Shown here one piece after another: positions 52,453-61,582 of a DNA stretch of 64,000 nucleotides. The stretch is from Nocardia sp. (lineage in GTDB: Bacteria > Actinomycetota > Actinomycetes > Mycobacteriales > Mycobacteriaceae), in contig NZ_JAODNK010000097.1 in the NCBI RefSeq assembly GCF_025465275.1, forward strand, positions 22,456 to 86,455, written 5' to 3'. The notes beneath the pieces were generated by a model. It worked only from the letters and a program-made list of their open reading frames with translations. It was not told where the DNA came from and did not search any database. How positions within the stretch are numbered: the stretch's first letter is position 1; each line of letters begins with the position of its first letter. Both the position numbers and the translations under genes were made by a program.

Positions 52453-53706
52453 TCAGTTGGCGTGCTGGGTATACAGTTCAGCGTATTCTTTACGGGAGCG
52501 AGTGGAGACGTCGACGTCACGCGCGATCGCTCGCAGGCCGCCGACGGTGGCCTGGTCCTTCGGAAGGTGGGCGAAGGGATCGAAATTCAGGAAGCGGCAA
52601 GCATTCTGCCACGTGATCTTGTCGATATCGGCGTCGCTCGCGTCGGCGGCCTGCAGTTCCTGGAGAACGAATTCCGGCGCGTCCGGCCACAGTGAATCCG
52701 AATGCGGGTAGTCGCATTCCCAAGCGATATTATCTATGCCGATATCGTGGCGCAACTTCAGCGCGGTCTTATCGGTGACATAGCACGCCAGCACATGCTC
52801 ACGGAACACCTCGCTGGGAAGTTTCCCGCCGAAATCGCGGCGGAGCCACTTCTGGTTGGTGTAGTGCCGATCGGAGCGGTCCAGAAAGTAGGTGATCCAC
52901 CCGATACCGCCTTCGGACAATGTGACTTTCAGCTTGGGGAATTTCCGGAAGGCCGGTCCCCACAACAAGTCTTGGGCGGCGATCTGGGAGATGCTGGGCG
53001 CCAGCACCATCAGGTTGTCGATGGGCGCGTCGGGGGCCAACTTCAGTACGCTGAAGCCCTGGCCGATATGGAGGTTCATCACCGTGTCGTGGTCGGACAG
53101 CGCCTGGAACACCGGGCTCCAGTAATCGCCGTCGTGGTAGCTGGGTAGCCCGTCGATGTGCGGGAGTTCGGCGACGGATACCGCGTGGCAGCCCTTGTTC
53201 GCCACGCGCTCGATCTCCGCGACGGCGAGCTTTGGATCCCACAGTGGCAGAATGGCATTCGGAATGAAGCGGCCGGGATAGGCGCCCGCCCAGTCCTCGA
53301 TGTGCCAGTCGTTGTAGGCCTGGATCATCGCGACGGTGATCTCGTCCTTGAAGTAGCTCAGGTGCCCCGCGCTGAAGCCGGCGAAGGTGGGGAAACACAT
53401 CGACCCGAGTACGCCGTTGGCGTTCATGTCCCGGATACGCTCGTGCACGTTGTAGACCGCCGGCCGCATCTCGGCGTAACCCGCCGGGTCGAAGCCCCAT
53501 TCCTCGGGCGGCCAGGACACGACCGCATTCAAGCCGACCACACCGGTAGGCCGACCGCGGTATACCCAACGATCGATGCCGTGCTCGTCGACCTCGACCC
53601 TGGGAGTCTGGTCGGCCCATTTGGCCGGAATCCGGCCGTTGAACATATCCGGTGGTTCGACCACGTGGTCATCAATGCTCACAAGTATCAGGTCGTCGAT
53701 GTTCAT
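52453..53706 (-). CDS. Metal-dependent amidohydrolase (amidohydrolase 2 family)
   Basis: 417 residues, closest to the copy at 18784: DDLILVSIDDHVVEPPDMF, LHIGQG, SEGGIGWITYFLDRSDR, GKLPSEVFREHVL, ECDYPHSDSLWPDAPE. Start ATG 53706 has AAGGGGAT upstream. It sits beyond the biosynthetic operon but has the AT-rich island motif in its divergent promoter, shared with the AraC gene, so it belongs to the catabolic regulon. Confidence 0.88.
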   Translation of the reverse strand: MNIDDLILVSIDDHVVEPPDMFNGRIPAKWADQTPRVEVDEHGIDRWVYRGRPTGVVGLNAVVSWPPEEWGFDPAGYAEMRPAVYNVHERIRDMNANGVLGSMCFPTFAGFSAGHLSYFKDEITVAMIQAYNDWHIEDWAGAYPGRFIPNAILPLWDPKLAVAEIERVANKGCHAVSVAELPHIDGLPSYHDGDYWSPVFQALSDHDTVMNLHIGQGFSVLKLAPDAPIDNLMVLAPSISQIAAQDLLWGPAFRKFPKLKVTLSEGGIGWITYFLDRSDRHYTNQKWLRRDFGGKLPSEVFREHVLACYVTDKTALKLRHDIGIDNIAWECDYPHSDSLWPDAPEFVLQELQAADASDADIDKITWQNACRFLNFDPFAHLPKDQATVGGLRAIARDVDVSTRSRKEYAELYTQHAN

Positions 53707-53763
53707 CGGATCCCCTTGCCGCCGCACAGAATTGCGCACGCCCGTCCCGGACGCGCCACTGCT

Positions 53764-53775
53764 GTATAAAGTATG
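53764..53775. promoter_or_regulatory. AT-rich island motif (site o), divergent promoter
   Basis: GTATAAAGTATG between the amidohydrolase and AraC genes. The AraC ATG (53773) lies inside this motif. Confidence 0.5.
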
Positions 53776-54633
53776 CAAAAGACGTTACTGCGGCCGCGAG
53801 AGGAGGTCTACGCGATTCCGGACAGCTTTTTGCCTCTGGCGGCCAGTGGTAGAACGATCACTGTGTCGCAGGTGCCGACGATTCGGGCTGGCACGCTCGC
53901 CTATGACACCGACCATCAGGTGACCGGATGGCACCACCATGACCTGCATCAACTCGAACACGCGGTGGAGGGTGTGGTGGAGGTCGAGACCGCGCTCGGG
54001 CGGTATCTCTGCCCGCCCAGTCAGGCGGTGTGGATTCCGGCCGGCCTGGAGCACAACACCGTCCTCGATGCGGTCCGATCACTGTCGGTCTTCTTCGACC
54101 CCGGCCTGTTCTCGGACGATGTCGGCAGCCGGGTCCGGGTATTGGCCGCGGTTCCGGTGCTCCGGGAGATGATGTTGTACGGCCTGCGATGGCCGATCGC
54201 CCGGACCGCCGCGGACGCAGACTCCGAGATCTACTTCGCAGCACTCGCCCTGGTGGTCGCCAACAGCTTGGACCAGGAACAACCCTTGTGGCTGCCCACA
54301 AGTGCCGACCCGTTCGCCGCCATGATCATTTCCTACATCCGGCAGCATCTCGCCACAGTCTCCGTCGAGATGGTGGCCCGGGAATTCAGCGTCTCCGAGC
54401 GCACGTTGCGACGGCGCTTTCAGGCTGCGGTCGGCATGAGCTGGCGAGAATATGTCTTGCAGGCCAGAATTATTCGCGCGATGGCAGAGCTGGCGCAATC
54501 GGATGCGGCAGTGCTCGATGTAGCCGTCGCCGTGGGCTTCGACAGTCCGAGTGCCTTCAATCGAGCGTTCCGAGCCTTCACAGGCACGACGCCGAGCGAC
54601 TATCGGCGCCACACTGGCTGCGCAGCCGGATAG
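53773..54633 (+). CDS. AraC-family transcriptional regulator
   Basis: Up to 286 residues: an N-terminal cupin-like domain (GWHHHDLHQLEHAVEGVVEV, then PPSQAVWIPAGLEHNT) and a C-terminal double helix-turn-helix (VEMVAREFSVSERTLRRRF, AVAVGFDSPSAFNRAFRAF). The start is doubtful: ATG 53773 is inside the promoter motif, while a strong AGGAGG at 53801 is followed eight bases later by in-frame ATT (53815), giving 272 residues. Divergent from the amidohydrolase, which it may control. Confidence 0.88.
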   Translation: MQKTLLRPREEVYAIPDSFLPLAASGRTITVSQVPTIRAGTLAYDTDHQVTGWHHHDLHQLEHAVEGVVEVETALGRYLCPPSQAVWIPAGLEHNTVLDAVRSLSVFFDPGLFSDDVGSRVRVLAAVPVLREMMLYGLRWPIARTAADADSEIYFAALALVVANSLDQEQPLWLPTSADPFAAMIISYIRQHLATVSVEMVAREFSVSERTLRRRFQAAVGMSWREYVLQARIIRAMAELAQSDAAVLDVAVAVGFDSPSAFNRAFRAFTGTTPSDYRRHTGCAAG

Positions 54634-54980
54634 GCCGTGCCTGAGAAGTAGGGCCGTGCTGGTGGGACATGCCCCCCCAGGTCGGTTGACTCTGACCTGC
54701 CAGATCGTGGGTTACCCATATCGAACCAGAACCTATTGCGACACAGGCCAATACATCACCCAACAATGCGCTCACGTGTGCGGCCGTTCGACGAAAACAG
54801 CCCGGGCCCGCAGCAGCGGAAGCAGATGAGTTCCGTTCACAGCTACCTGCGCGAGTCAACGATCGACGGCGAGGCCGGCGTGCTGCGGAGCTGACCCAAC
54901 CCGCAATCGCTTGGCTATCCACATGCCGACGGCCATCGGCGAGGTGTTCGGCTCCGAACTGGACAGGCTGGGCGACCGGT
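54634..54980. other. Gene-free spacer
   Basis: About 350 bases after the AraC gene with no supported gene and no clear repeat or promoter. The decayed recombinase sequence begins around its right end. Confidence 0.5.
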
Positions 54981-54984
54981 GACG

Positions 54985-55665
54985 TGATGGCCTCGGCGGG
55001 CGCCTCAGCCGAGACTGTCGCGGCGTCGCTGCTGTTGTTGTCGCACATGGGTATCGCTCCCGTGGAACCGGTCGCCGAGTCCACCACGATGCCCACCTTC
55101 GGTGAGGTCGTGCCGTACGGACGACGTTGACGAAGGGCACATTGCGGACCTACGACGCCCACCTGGTCTGGGTCGAACGCGAATGGGGCGAACGCAGGCT
55201 CGATGCGGTCTCGAAGGTGGACTTGAAGCAGCTGGCGCGTGAGGTTCAGGCGACCGCCCGCACCAACCGCGCGTCGCGGACGGCGGCAGCGCCGTCGAGC
55301 ACTTCGTCGGTGCAGTGCGGTACGTCTATCGCTACGCCGAGGACAGCGGATGGGGCCGGCCCGGAGGCTACCCAGCCCGCAGGATCGCGAAACCAGCCCG
55401 ACAGCCGTCACATCGTTACGCGATCCCACCTAACCGGCTGACCGAGATCTGTACGGCCGCAGCGACGTCCGGCGACGACCCAGAACTCGATTCACTGGTG
55501 CTGCGGCTCCATATCGAGACCGCCTGCCGCCGTGGCGGTGCACCGGCTCTACGCCCGCACGATCTGGACGAGGACCAGTGCCTGGTCCTGCTCCGCGAGA
55601 AGGGACAGACAGAACGCTGGCAACCGATCTCTCCCACTCTGATGCGTCATCTCCTCGCACATGCG
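54985..55665 (+). pseudogene. Tyrosine recombinase/integrase remnant (frameshifted)
   Basis: Pieces of a phage-type integrase can be read across frames: VAASLLLLSHMGIAPVEPVA, TFGEVVP, then after a shift near 55120 LTKGTLRTYDAHLVWVEREW and LKQLAREVQATARTNRASR, and after another shift near 55270 YVYRYAEDSGWGRPGGYPAR and LHIETACRRGGAPALRPHDL with the first catalytic arginine. The rest of the catalytic domain is missing. It runs in frame into the MalT-like fragment that follows. Confidence 0.75.
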
Positions 55666-57186
55666 TTCGCCGAGTTCCTGCGGCAGCGACTCGAACGCGA
55701 TCACCCCGAGCAGGTGGCCGAGCTGCACCACATCACATCGGACTGGCTCGGCAGCCATCAGATGCTGAGCGAAGCAATCGACCACGCCATGGCAGCCGGC
55801 GATCCGGAGCGTGCGGTCGAGCTCGTCGAGGAGAATGCCCGGGACCTGGTCGAGCATGGACAGCTGGCGACCCTCACCGGGCTGGCCGCCAAACTACCCC
55901 CACGGCACGCTGCGGCGCATCCGCTCCTGCAGATCACCCTGGCCTGGGCCAACGTCCTGCTGCGGCGCCCGGCGGAGGTACACACCGCACTGCGGCTGGC
56001 AATCGCCTCGGACACGGCGAAATCCGCAGCGGGCCAGCCGATGTCGGATCTCGAACTCGAGGCGGCGCTGCTCCACGGCGTCGAATTCGCATTCGCCGAC
56101 CGAATCGACGACCGGGACTCCGTGGTGGAGGAATGCCGGTCCAGGACCGACGCGCTGACTCCGTGGGTGCTCTGCGCGGCATCGAATGTCGGCGCCTTCG
56201 TCGCGCTGCACCGATTCGACTTCGATCGGGTGCGGGAGTGGCACGAGTGGGGTGCGCCCTATTTCCGCCATGTTGCCAGCGCGTTGAGCATCATGTACAG
56301 CCACTGCCTGGCCGGCATAGCCGCACACGAGCAACTGGACATGGACCGCGCCGAACACCATTTTCAGACGGCGTTGCAGCTGGCCCGAACCACCGCGGGT
56401 GAGAACTCGCAGACCGCCCGGCTGGCGGGCGCCATGCTCGGCGACTTCCGTTATGAACGCAACGAACTCGAAGAGGCCGAGCTGCTACTGGACAACGGCG
56501 CCCAGCTCGGATTCGAGGGCGGTCCGGTGGATTTGCTGCTTGCCACCTACGCGACCGGGGCCCGGATCAAGGCTGTCCGCGGCGACCTCGCCGCTGCGGT
56601 AGCACGTTTGACCGAGGGCGCCCGAGTCGCCGGCACCCTCGCGCTGCCGCGACTAGCCGCCCGCATCGTCACCGAACGCGTCCGCCTGGGACTCGAGCAA
56701 GTCACCGCTGCCGACCGGCAACGAGCCCCGATACCTGAAAACAATGGGATTATCACCGCGATTCGCGAGTCCGAGGAGGAGTCCGCGATCCGAACACTCC
56801 TGCGCGGCCACCCTGACCTCGCGGCGGCGCGTTCAGCAGCGTTGCTCCGATCGATCGATCCGGGGCGCCGGCCACGTGCCGCGTTGTACGCAACGCTGCT
56901 GAACGCGAATTGCCTTGCCACGCAAGGCCACACCGATGACGCCGCCGACGAGCTCGCCCCCGTGCCGGCCCGCTGCGCGCACATCGGAATCGTGCGTCCA
57001 GTCCTCGACGAGGGCCCCACCCTCATCGGCGTCATCCGGCGGATGCGCAACGATCAGGAACAGGGGCGACAGCGGCCGGCCCGGCCGCACGTGCCTCGCG
57101 CCTTCCTCGCCGAACTCCTGGATCAGCCAGCGGGTGAGCTGCAGAATCACGGCACCGGCCTGACGTCCCCCATCGAGGGCCCCTAG
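55315..57186 (+). pseudogene. Chimeric frame: integrase fragment joined to the middle of a MalT/LuxR-type regulator
   Basis: An open frame of 623 codons that is not a normal gene. Codons 1-115 belong to the integrase remnant. From about codon 116 (HAFAEFLRQRLERDHPEQVA, then MLSEAIDHAMAAGDPERAVE) the sequence is the TPR-like middle part of an LAL/MalT-family regulator. The N-terminal P-loop ATPase is absent. The C-terminal LuxR helix-turn-helix is also absent: the frame ends in a short unrelated tail after PRAFLAELLDQPAG. It arose by recombination or deletion between two genes and probably encodes no working regulator. Confidence 0.75.
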
Positions 57187-57294
57187 CTTATCGACCGGCA
57201 CGCCGAATAGACGCCGGACCGAGAGCCCTGACTGTTCCGGCTCACGAGGGCGGTTATGCGGCCTGACGTCCAGACAGCGCGAGACAGTCCTGAT

Positions 57295-57909
57295 TCACAC
57301 CGCAAATCCTGTTGCCAAGTTCCGAAACGCGCGGTCCAGGACGTCGGTCAGTTCCACCTCGGGCCCGGAAAGCCAGTGCTCGTATGCGGCGACGGCCACA
57401 CCGAGTGCCGCATGCGCCACCGATTGTGGAAGCAACTCGCGGACCGGCAGGCCTAGGCGGCCACCGACGAATTCGGCGACGACATCGCGCCACTCTCGGT
57501 AACGCAGTGTCGAATGTGCGTGCAGTGCCGGGACCCCGAGAATGAGCTCCATCCGTTTGCGGTGCCACGGCGCCTGCGTGGAGTCGAAGCGGTTGAACTC
57601 CACCACGACCGTCCGGACGGCGTCCATGATCGGCTGATCTTCCGGGCACCGGCCGAAGCGCTCCCGCATCACCGTCAGCTGCTCGCTGAAGCTACCCCAG
57701 ACGACGTCGTTCTTGGATTCGAAGTAGCGGAAGAAGGTTCGTTTGCTGATACCCGCCGCAGCCGCGATCTCCTCCACTGTGGTGGCGTCGAAACCGTGGC
57801 GATCGAACAGGTCGAACGCTGCCCGTTCCAGGTCTGCCGCAGTGGTCGAACGCCGACGTCCGCGCCGGTTGACCTGCTCGGCATTGTCGGCCGATCGCTT
57901 TTCCGCCAT
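57295..57909 (-). CDS. mftR: TetR-family regulator of the mycofactocin locus
   Basis: 204 residues: AAFDLFDRHGFDATTVEEIA and AAGISKRTFFRYFESKNDVV helix-turn-helix, C-terminal ligand domain with WHRKRMELILGVPALHAHS, as in MftR. MftR of mycobacteria represses the mft operon and responds to acyl-CoAs. It is divergent from mftA with 77 bases between the starts, which should hold the operator. Start ATG 57909 has GGAAGAGG upstream; in-frame ATGs at 57939 and 57951 lack one. Confidence 0.88.
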   Translation of the reverse strand: MAEKRSADNAEQVNRRGRRRSTTAADLERAAFDLFDRHGFDATTVEEIAAAAGISKRTFFRYFESKNDVVWGSFSEQLTVMRERFGRCPEDQPIMDAVRTVVVEFNRFDSTQAPWHRKRMELILGVPALHAHSTLRYREWRDVVAEFVGGRLGLPVRELLPQSVAHAALGVAVAAYEHWLSGPEVELTDVLDRAFRNLATGFAV

Positions 57910-57986
57910 TGCCTCTTCCAATTTGTCACCTGGTGCCATTATGCTGGCCATCACATCCCATCCGGTCCGTCTCCAAGGAGCAGCCC

Positions 57987-58097
57987 ATGAGCGAAACAAC
58001 AGCCACCCAGACAGTAGTCGGCTCCGACGACACCGTGATCGAGGAAGATCTCCTCGTCGAGGACGTCTCGATCGATGGCATGTGCGGTGTCTACTGA
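57987..58097 (+). CDS. mftA: Mycofactocin precursor peptide
   Basis: A 36-residue acidic peptide ending in the diagnostic IDGMCGVY. The last Val-Tyr pair is the part converted into the cofactor. Start ATG 57987, with AAGGAG nine bases upstream. Its stop overlaps the beginning of mftB. The C-terminal motif makes this assignment essentially certain. Confidence 0.97.
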   Translation: MSETTATQTVVGSDDTVIEEDLLVEDVSIDGMCGVY

Positions 58098-58371
58098 GAC
58101 CGCGCCCTTCGACCCGGCCCGCCCGTACACACTGGCGGGGTCTGTGTCACTGCGTCCCGAAGAATTCGGTGCGCTTGTCTACAACTTCGCCACGCGCCGG
58201 CTCTCATTCCTCAAGTCCCCGTTGCTGGTCGCGGTCGTACGGGAGCTGGCACAGCAACCCGACGTGACCACTGCGCTCGCGACGGCCGGGGTCCCGGACG
58301 CCGAGCACGACCGCTATCTGCGGGCTCTGGCCGGGCTGGCCGAAGCAGGCACCATCGGGCCCCGACCGTGA
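58087..58371 (+). CDS. mftB: Mycofactocin peptide chaperone
   Basis: 94 residues, PqqD-like RiPP recognition fold that presents MftA to MftC: RPYTLAGSVSLRPEEFGALV, YNFATRRLSFLKSPLL. Start GTG 58087 overlaps the mftA stop; ATG 58075 is a possible earlier start. Confidence 0.93.
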   Translation: MSTETAPFDPARPYTLAGSVSLRPEEFGALVYNFATRRLSFLKSPLLVAVVRELAQQPDVTTALATAGVPDAEHDRYLRALAGLAEAGTIGPRP

Positions 58372-58384
58372 ACAGGAACCCCTC

Positions 58385-59572
58385 ATGAAACTGGTCGACC
58401 ACTTCGAGCACGGCCTGGACGCACCGATCTGCCTGACCTGGGAGCTGACCTACGCGTGCAACCTGGCCTGCGAACACTGCCTGTCCTCCTCGGGCCGGCG
58501 TGATCCACGCGAGCTGAGTACCGCCGAATGCAAGGCGGTGATCGACGAGCTGCAGCGCATGCAGGTGTTCTACGTCAACATCGGCGGCGGCGAACCCACC
58601 ATTCGGCCGGACTTCTGGGAGTTGCTCGATTACGCCATCGCGCACCAGGTCGGCGTGAAGTTCTCCACCAACGGAGTTCGGATCACACCGGAGCGTGCGC
58701 GGCAGCTCGCGGCCACCGATTACGTGGACGTGCAGATCTCCATCGACGGCGCCACCGCGGAGGTCAACGACGCGGTCCGGGGTCCCGGTTCGTTCGCGAT
58801 GGCGTATCGCGCGATGGAGAACCTCGCCGCGGCCGGATTCGAGAACTTCAAGATCTCGGTGGTCATGACGCGCCACAATGTGGACCAGCTCGACGAATTC
58901 AAAGCCATCGCAGACAAATTCGGCGCGCAGCTGCGCATCACCCGGCTGCGGCCTTCCGGCCGGGGCGCGGATGTCTGGCAGGATTTGCATCCCACCACCG
59001 ACCAGCAACTGCAGATTTACGACTGGCTGATCGCCAATGGCGAACAGGTGCTGACCGGGGACTCGTTCTTCCACCTCAACGCACTCGGGTCGACACCGCT
59101 GGCGGGGTTGAACCTGTGCGGCGCGGGCCGGGTGGTGTGCCTGATCGATCCCGTCGGTGATGTCTACGCCTGCCCGTTCGCCATCCACGACGAGTTCCTC
59201 GCGGGCAATGTCCGCGACACCGGCGGCTTCGAAACGGTCTGGCGCACATCGGAATTGTTCACCCGCCTGCGTCAACCACAGAGCGGGGGCGCGTGCACGT
59301 CCTGCTCGGCCTACGACTCTTGCAAGGGTGGCTGCATGGCGGCGAAGTTCTTCACCGGGCTACCGCTTGACGGCCCGGACCCCGAATGCGTTTTGGGCAA
59401 TGCCGAATCCGCGCTCGCCGCAGTCGGAGCCGGGGGCGCGCTGCCGCAGCCGGACAAGGATCACTCCCGTGCCGGCCGGGCTCGGCCCGTGGTGCTGGGC
59501 ATGCCGTCGACACTCGCGGTCGCGGCGCCGGATCGCGCCTGCGACACCAGCCCGCTGGCGGGGCTTCGCTAG
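58385..59572 (+). CDS. mftC: Mycofactocin radical SAM maturase
   Basis: 395 residues. Radical SAM motif CNLACEHC near residue 25 (CxxxCxxC), GGGEPTIRPDF near 70, and a SPASM domain with additional cysteines (CTSCSAYDSCKGGCMAAKFF near 305). Oxidatively decarboxylates the MftA C-terminal Tyr and cyclises Val-Tyr. Start ATG 58385 after AGGAA. Confidence 0.97.
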   Translation: MKLVDHFEHGLDAPICLTWELTYACNLACEHCLSSSGRRDPRELSTAECKAVIDELQRMQVFYVNIGGGEPTIRPDFWELLDYAIAHQVGVKFSTNGVRITPERARQLAATDYVDVQISIDGATAEVNDAVRGPGSFAMAYRAMENLAAAGFENFKISVVMTRHNVDQLDEFKAIADKFGAQLRITRLRPSGRGADVWQDLHPTTDQQLQIYDWLIANGEQVLTGDSFFHLNALGSTPLAGLNLCGAGRVVCLIDPVGDVYACPFAIHDEFLAGNVRDTGGFETVWRTSELFTRLRQPQSGGACTSCSAYDSCKGGCMAAKFFTGLPLDGPDPECVLGNAESALAAVGAGGALPQPDKDHSRAGRARPVVLGMPSTLAVAAPDRACDTSPLAGLR

Positions 59573-59618
59573 ATCGTTTCCCGGACAAGATATTCCGGGA
59601 TCAGACAAAGGATTTCAG

Positions 59619-60791
59619 TTGGCAAGCACACGTGATTGGTTCGAATCCGTCGCAGAGGCACAGCGGCGCGCGAAGAAGCGGGTCCCCAAGTCGGTATATC
59701 TGGCACTGCTGGCGGGCTCAGAAGCCGGGGTCACCCTCGACGACAACACCGCCGCCTTCGCCGAACTCGGCTTCCGGCCGCACATCGCTGACTTGCACGC
59801 GACCCGCGACCTGACCACAACCGTTCTGGGGCAAGAGATCTCGATGCCGGTGATCTGCTCGCCGACCGGCGTCCAGGCCGTCGACCCGGTCGGTGAGGTC
59901 GGCGTCGCCCGGGGCGCGGCGCGCTCCGGGACGGCACTCGGCCTGTCCTCGTTCGGCTCCAAGCCGATCGAAGAGGTCGTCGCCGCGAACGAGAAGACGT
60001 TCTACCAGACGTATTGGATGGGTGATAAGGACCTGATGGTGCAGCGCCTCGAACGCGCCCGCGAAGCGGGGGCCAAGGGCCTGATCGTCACCCTGGACTG
60101 GATTTTCGCGACCGCCCGAGACTGGGGCAGCCCCGCCCTTCCCGAACGTATCGACCTCAAGACCGCTATCTCGTTCGCGCCGCAAGTCCTGACCAAGCCC
60201 GGCTGGCTGCTTCGATTCGCCCGTTCGGGCAAGCTGCCGGACCTGACGACACCGAACCTGGTACCGCGCGGCCAGCAGGGGCCGACGTTCTTCGGCGCCT
60301 ACGGCGAATGGATGGGCACCGCGCCCGTCACCTGGGACGACCTCGCGTGGCTGCGGTCGCAGTGGGACGGCCCGCTCCTCATCAAGGGCATCTCGCGTCC
60401 CGATGACGCCAAGCGGGCGGTCGATATCGGCGCCACCGCCATCTCGGTCTCCAACCACGGCGGCAATAACCTCGACTCCACCCCCGGCGCCATCCGCCTA
60501 CTGCCGAGCATTGTGAAAACCGTTGGCGGACAGGTGGAAATCCTCCTGGACGGTGGCGTACGCCGCGGCAGCGATGTCGTGAAGGCACTCGCCCTGGGCG
60601 CGCAGGCGGTCATGATCGGACGCCCGTATCTGTGGGGCATGGCCGCCGGTGGCGAGAACGGAGTGCACAACGTCCTCGAGGTGCTGCGCCAAGGCATCGA
60701 CGCCACGGTGTACGGCCTGGGCCACTCGTCGATCCACGATCTGACCCCCGACGACGTGCTCGTGCCGGACGGGTTCACCCGGGGCCTGTGA
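59619..60791 (+). CDS. mftD: Mycofactocin FMN-dependent alpha-hydroxyacid-oxidase-like enzyme
   Basis: 390 residues, TIM-barrel FMN enzyme: SFGSKPIEEVVAANEKTFYQ, VSNHGGNNLDSTPGAIRLLP with the catalytic histidine, LDGGVRRGSDVVKALALGA. It deaminates the released AHDP intermediate to pre-mycofactocin. Start TTG 59619 has AAAGGAT upstream. It overlaps the SDR start by one base. Confidence 0.95.
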   Translation: MASTRDWFESVAEAQRRAKKRVPKSVYLALLAGSEAGVTLDDNTAAFAELGFRPHIADLHATRDLTTTVLGQEISMPVICSPTGVQAVDPVGEVGVARGAARSGTALGLSSFGSKPIEEVVAANEKTFYQTYWMGDKDLMVQRLERAREAGAKGLIVTLDWIFATARDWGSPALPERIDLKTAISFAPQVLTKPGWLLRFARSGKLPDLTTPNLVPRGQQGPTFFGAYGEWMGTAPVTWDDLAWLRSQWDGPLLIKGISRPDDAKRAVDIGATAISVSNHGGNNLDSTPGAIRLLPSIVKTVGGQVEILLDGGVRRGSDVVKALALGAQAVMIGRPYLWGMAAGGENGVHNVLEVLRQGIDATVYGLGHSSIHDLTPDDVLVPDGFTRGL

Positions 60792-61582
60792 TGGATGAGG
60801 CACCCGTCGCCATAGTCACCGGCGCCGCTCGTGGGATCGGCGCCGCCACCGTGCATCGTCTCGCCCATGCGGGCTGGCGAGTCGTCGCCGTCGACGCCTG
60901 TGCCGACGATCCCGCGGTGCCCTACCCACTGGCCACGCCTGCGCAACTGCGCTCGATTGCCCAGGCACACAAGGGAACCGTCGTCGAGGTCATCGCCGAT
61001 GTCCGTGATCCGGCCGCTCTCGCCGATGCCGTGCGACTGACCGAGGAACGGTTCGGTCGCCTGGACGCTGCGGTAGCGGCGGCAGCGGTGATCACCGGCG
61101 GCGGCCGTCCCCTCTGGGAAACCACCACGCAGGATTGGGCTCCCATGTTCGATATCGGCGTGCACGGGGTCGCCAATCTCGCCCGGGCCGCCATCCCGTC
61201 CCTGCTGCGTCGATCCGAGCCCCGCACAGGACGATTCGTCGCACTCGCCTCCGCAGCGGCCCATCACGGCATGTGGCAGCTGGCAGGCTACAACGCCGCC
61301 AAGCACGCCGTCGTCGGCCTGGTCAAAGGCCTCGCCAACGATCTGCGAGGCTCCGGAGTCACCGCTGTCGCCGTCTCCCCCGGCTCGACGAGAACCGATC
61401 TGCTCGCCGAATCCGCGCGGCTCTACGATCTCGACACCGTGGATGCCTTCGCCGACCATCAACTGATCGGCCGCATCGTGGAGCCGGACGAGGTCGCCGC
61501 CGTCGTGGCCTGGCTGTGCTCACCCGAATCCGGCTGTGTGACAGGCAGTGTCATCCATGCCGACGGGGGCTTCCTGCCATGA
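60791..61582 (+). CDS. Mycofactocin-locus SDR oxidoreductase
   Basis: 263 residues: AIVTGAARGIGAATVHRLA, long insert (CADDPAVPYPLATPAQLRSI) between the second strand and helix typical of nicotinoprotein-type SDRs that hold NAD, YNAAKHAVVGLV, and the C-terminal TGSVIHADGG. Such SDRs sit in many mft loci and are thought to use mycofactocin as external electron acceptor. It overlaps mftD (TGATG) and mftF (ATGA), so it belongs to the same operon. Confidence 0.9.
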   Translation: MDEAPVAIVTGAARGIGAATVHRLAHAGWRVVAVDACADDPAVPYPLATPAQLRSIAQAHKGTVVEVIADVRDPAALADAVRLTEERFGRLDAAVAAAAVITGGGRPLWETTTQDWAPMFDIGVHGVANLARAAIPSLLRRSEPRTGRFVALASAAAHHGMWQLAGYNAAKHAVVGLVKGLANDLRGSGVTAVAVSPGSTRTDLLAESARLYDLDTVDAFADHQLIGRIVEPDEVAAVVAWLCSPESGCVTGSVIHADGGFLP

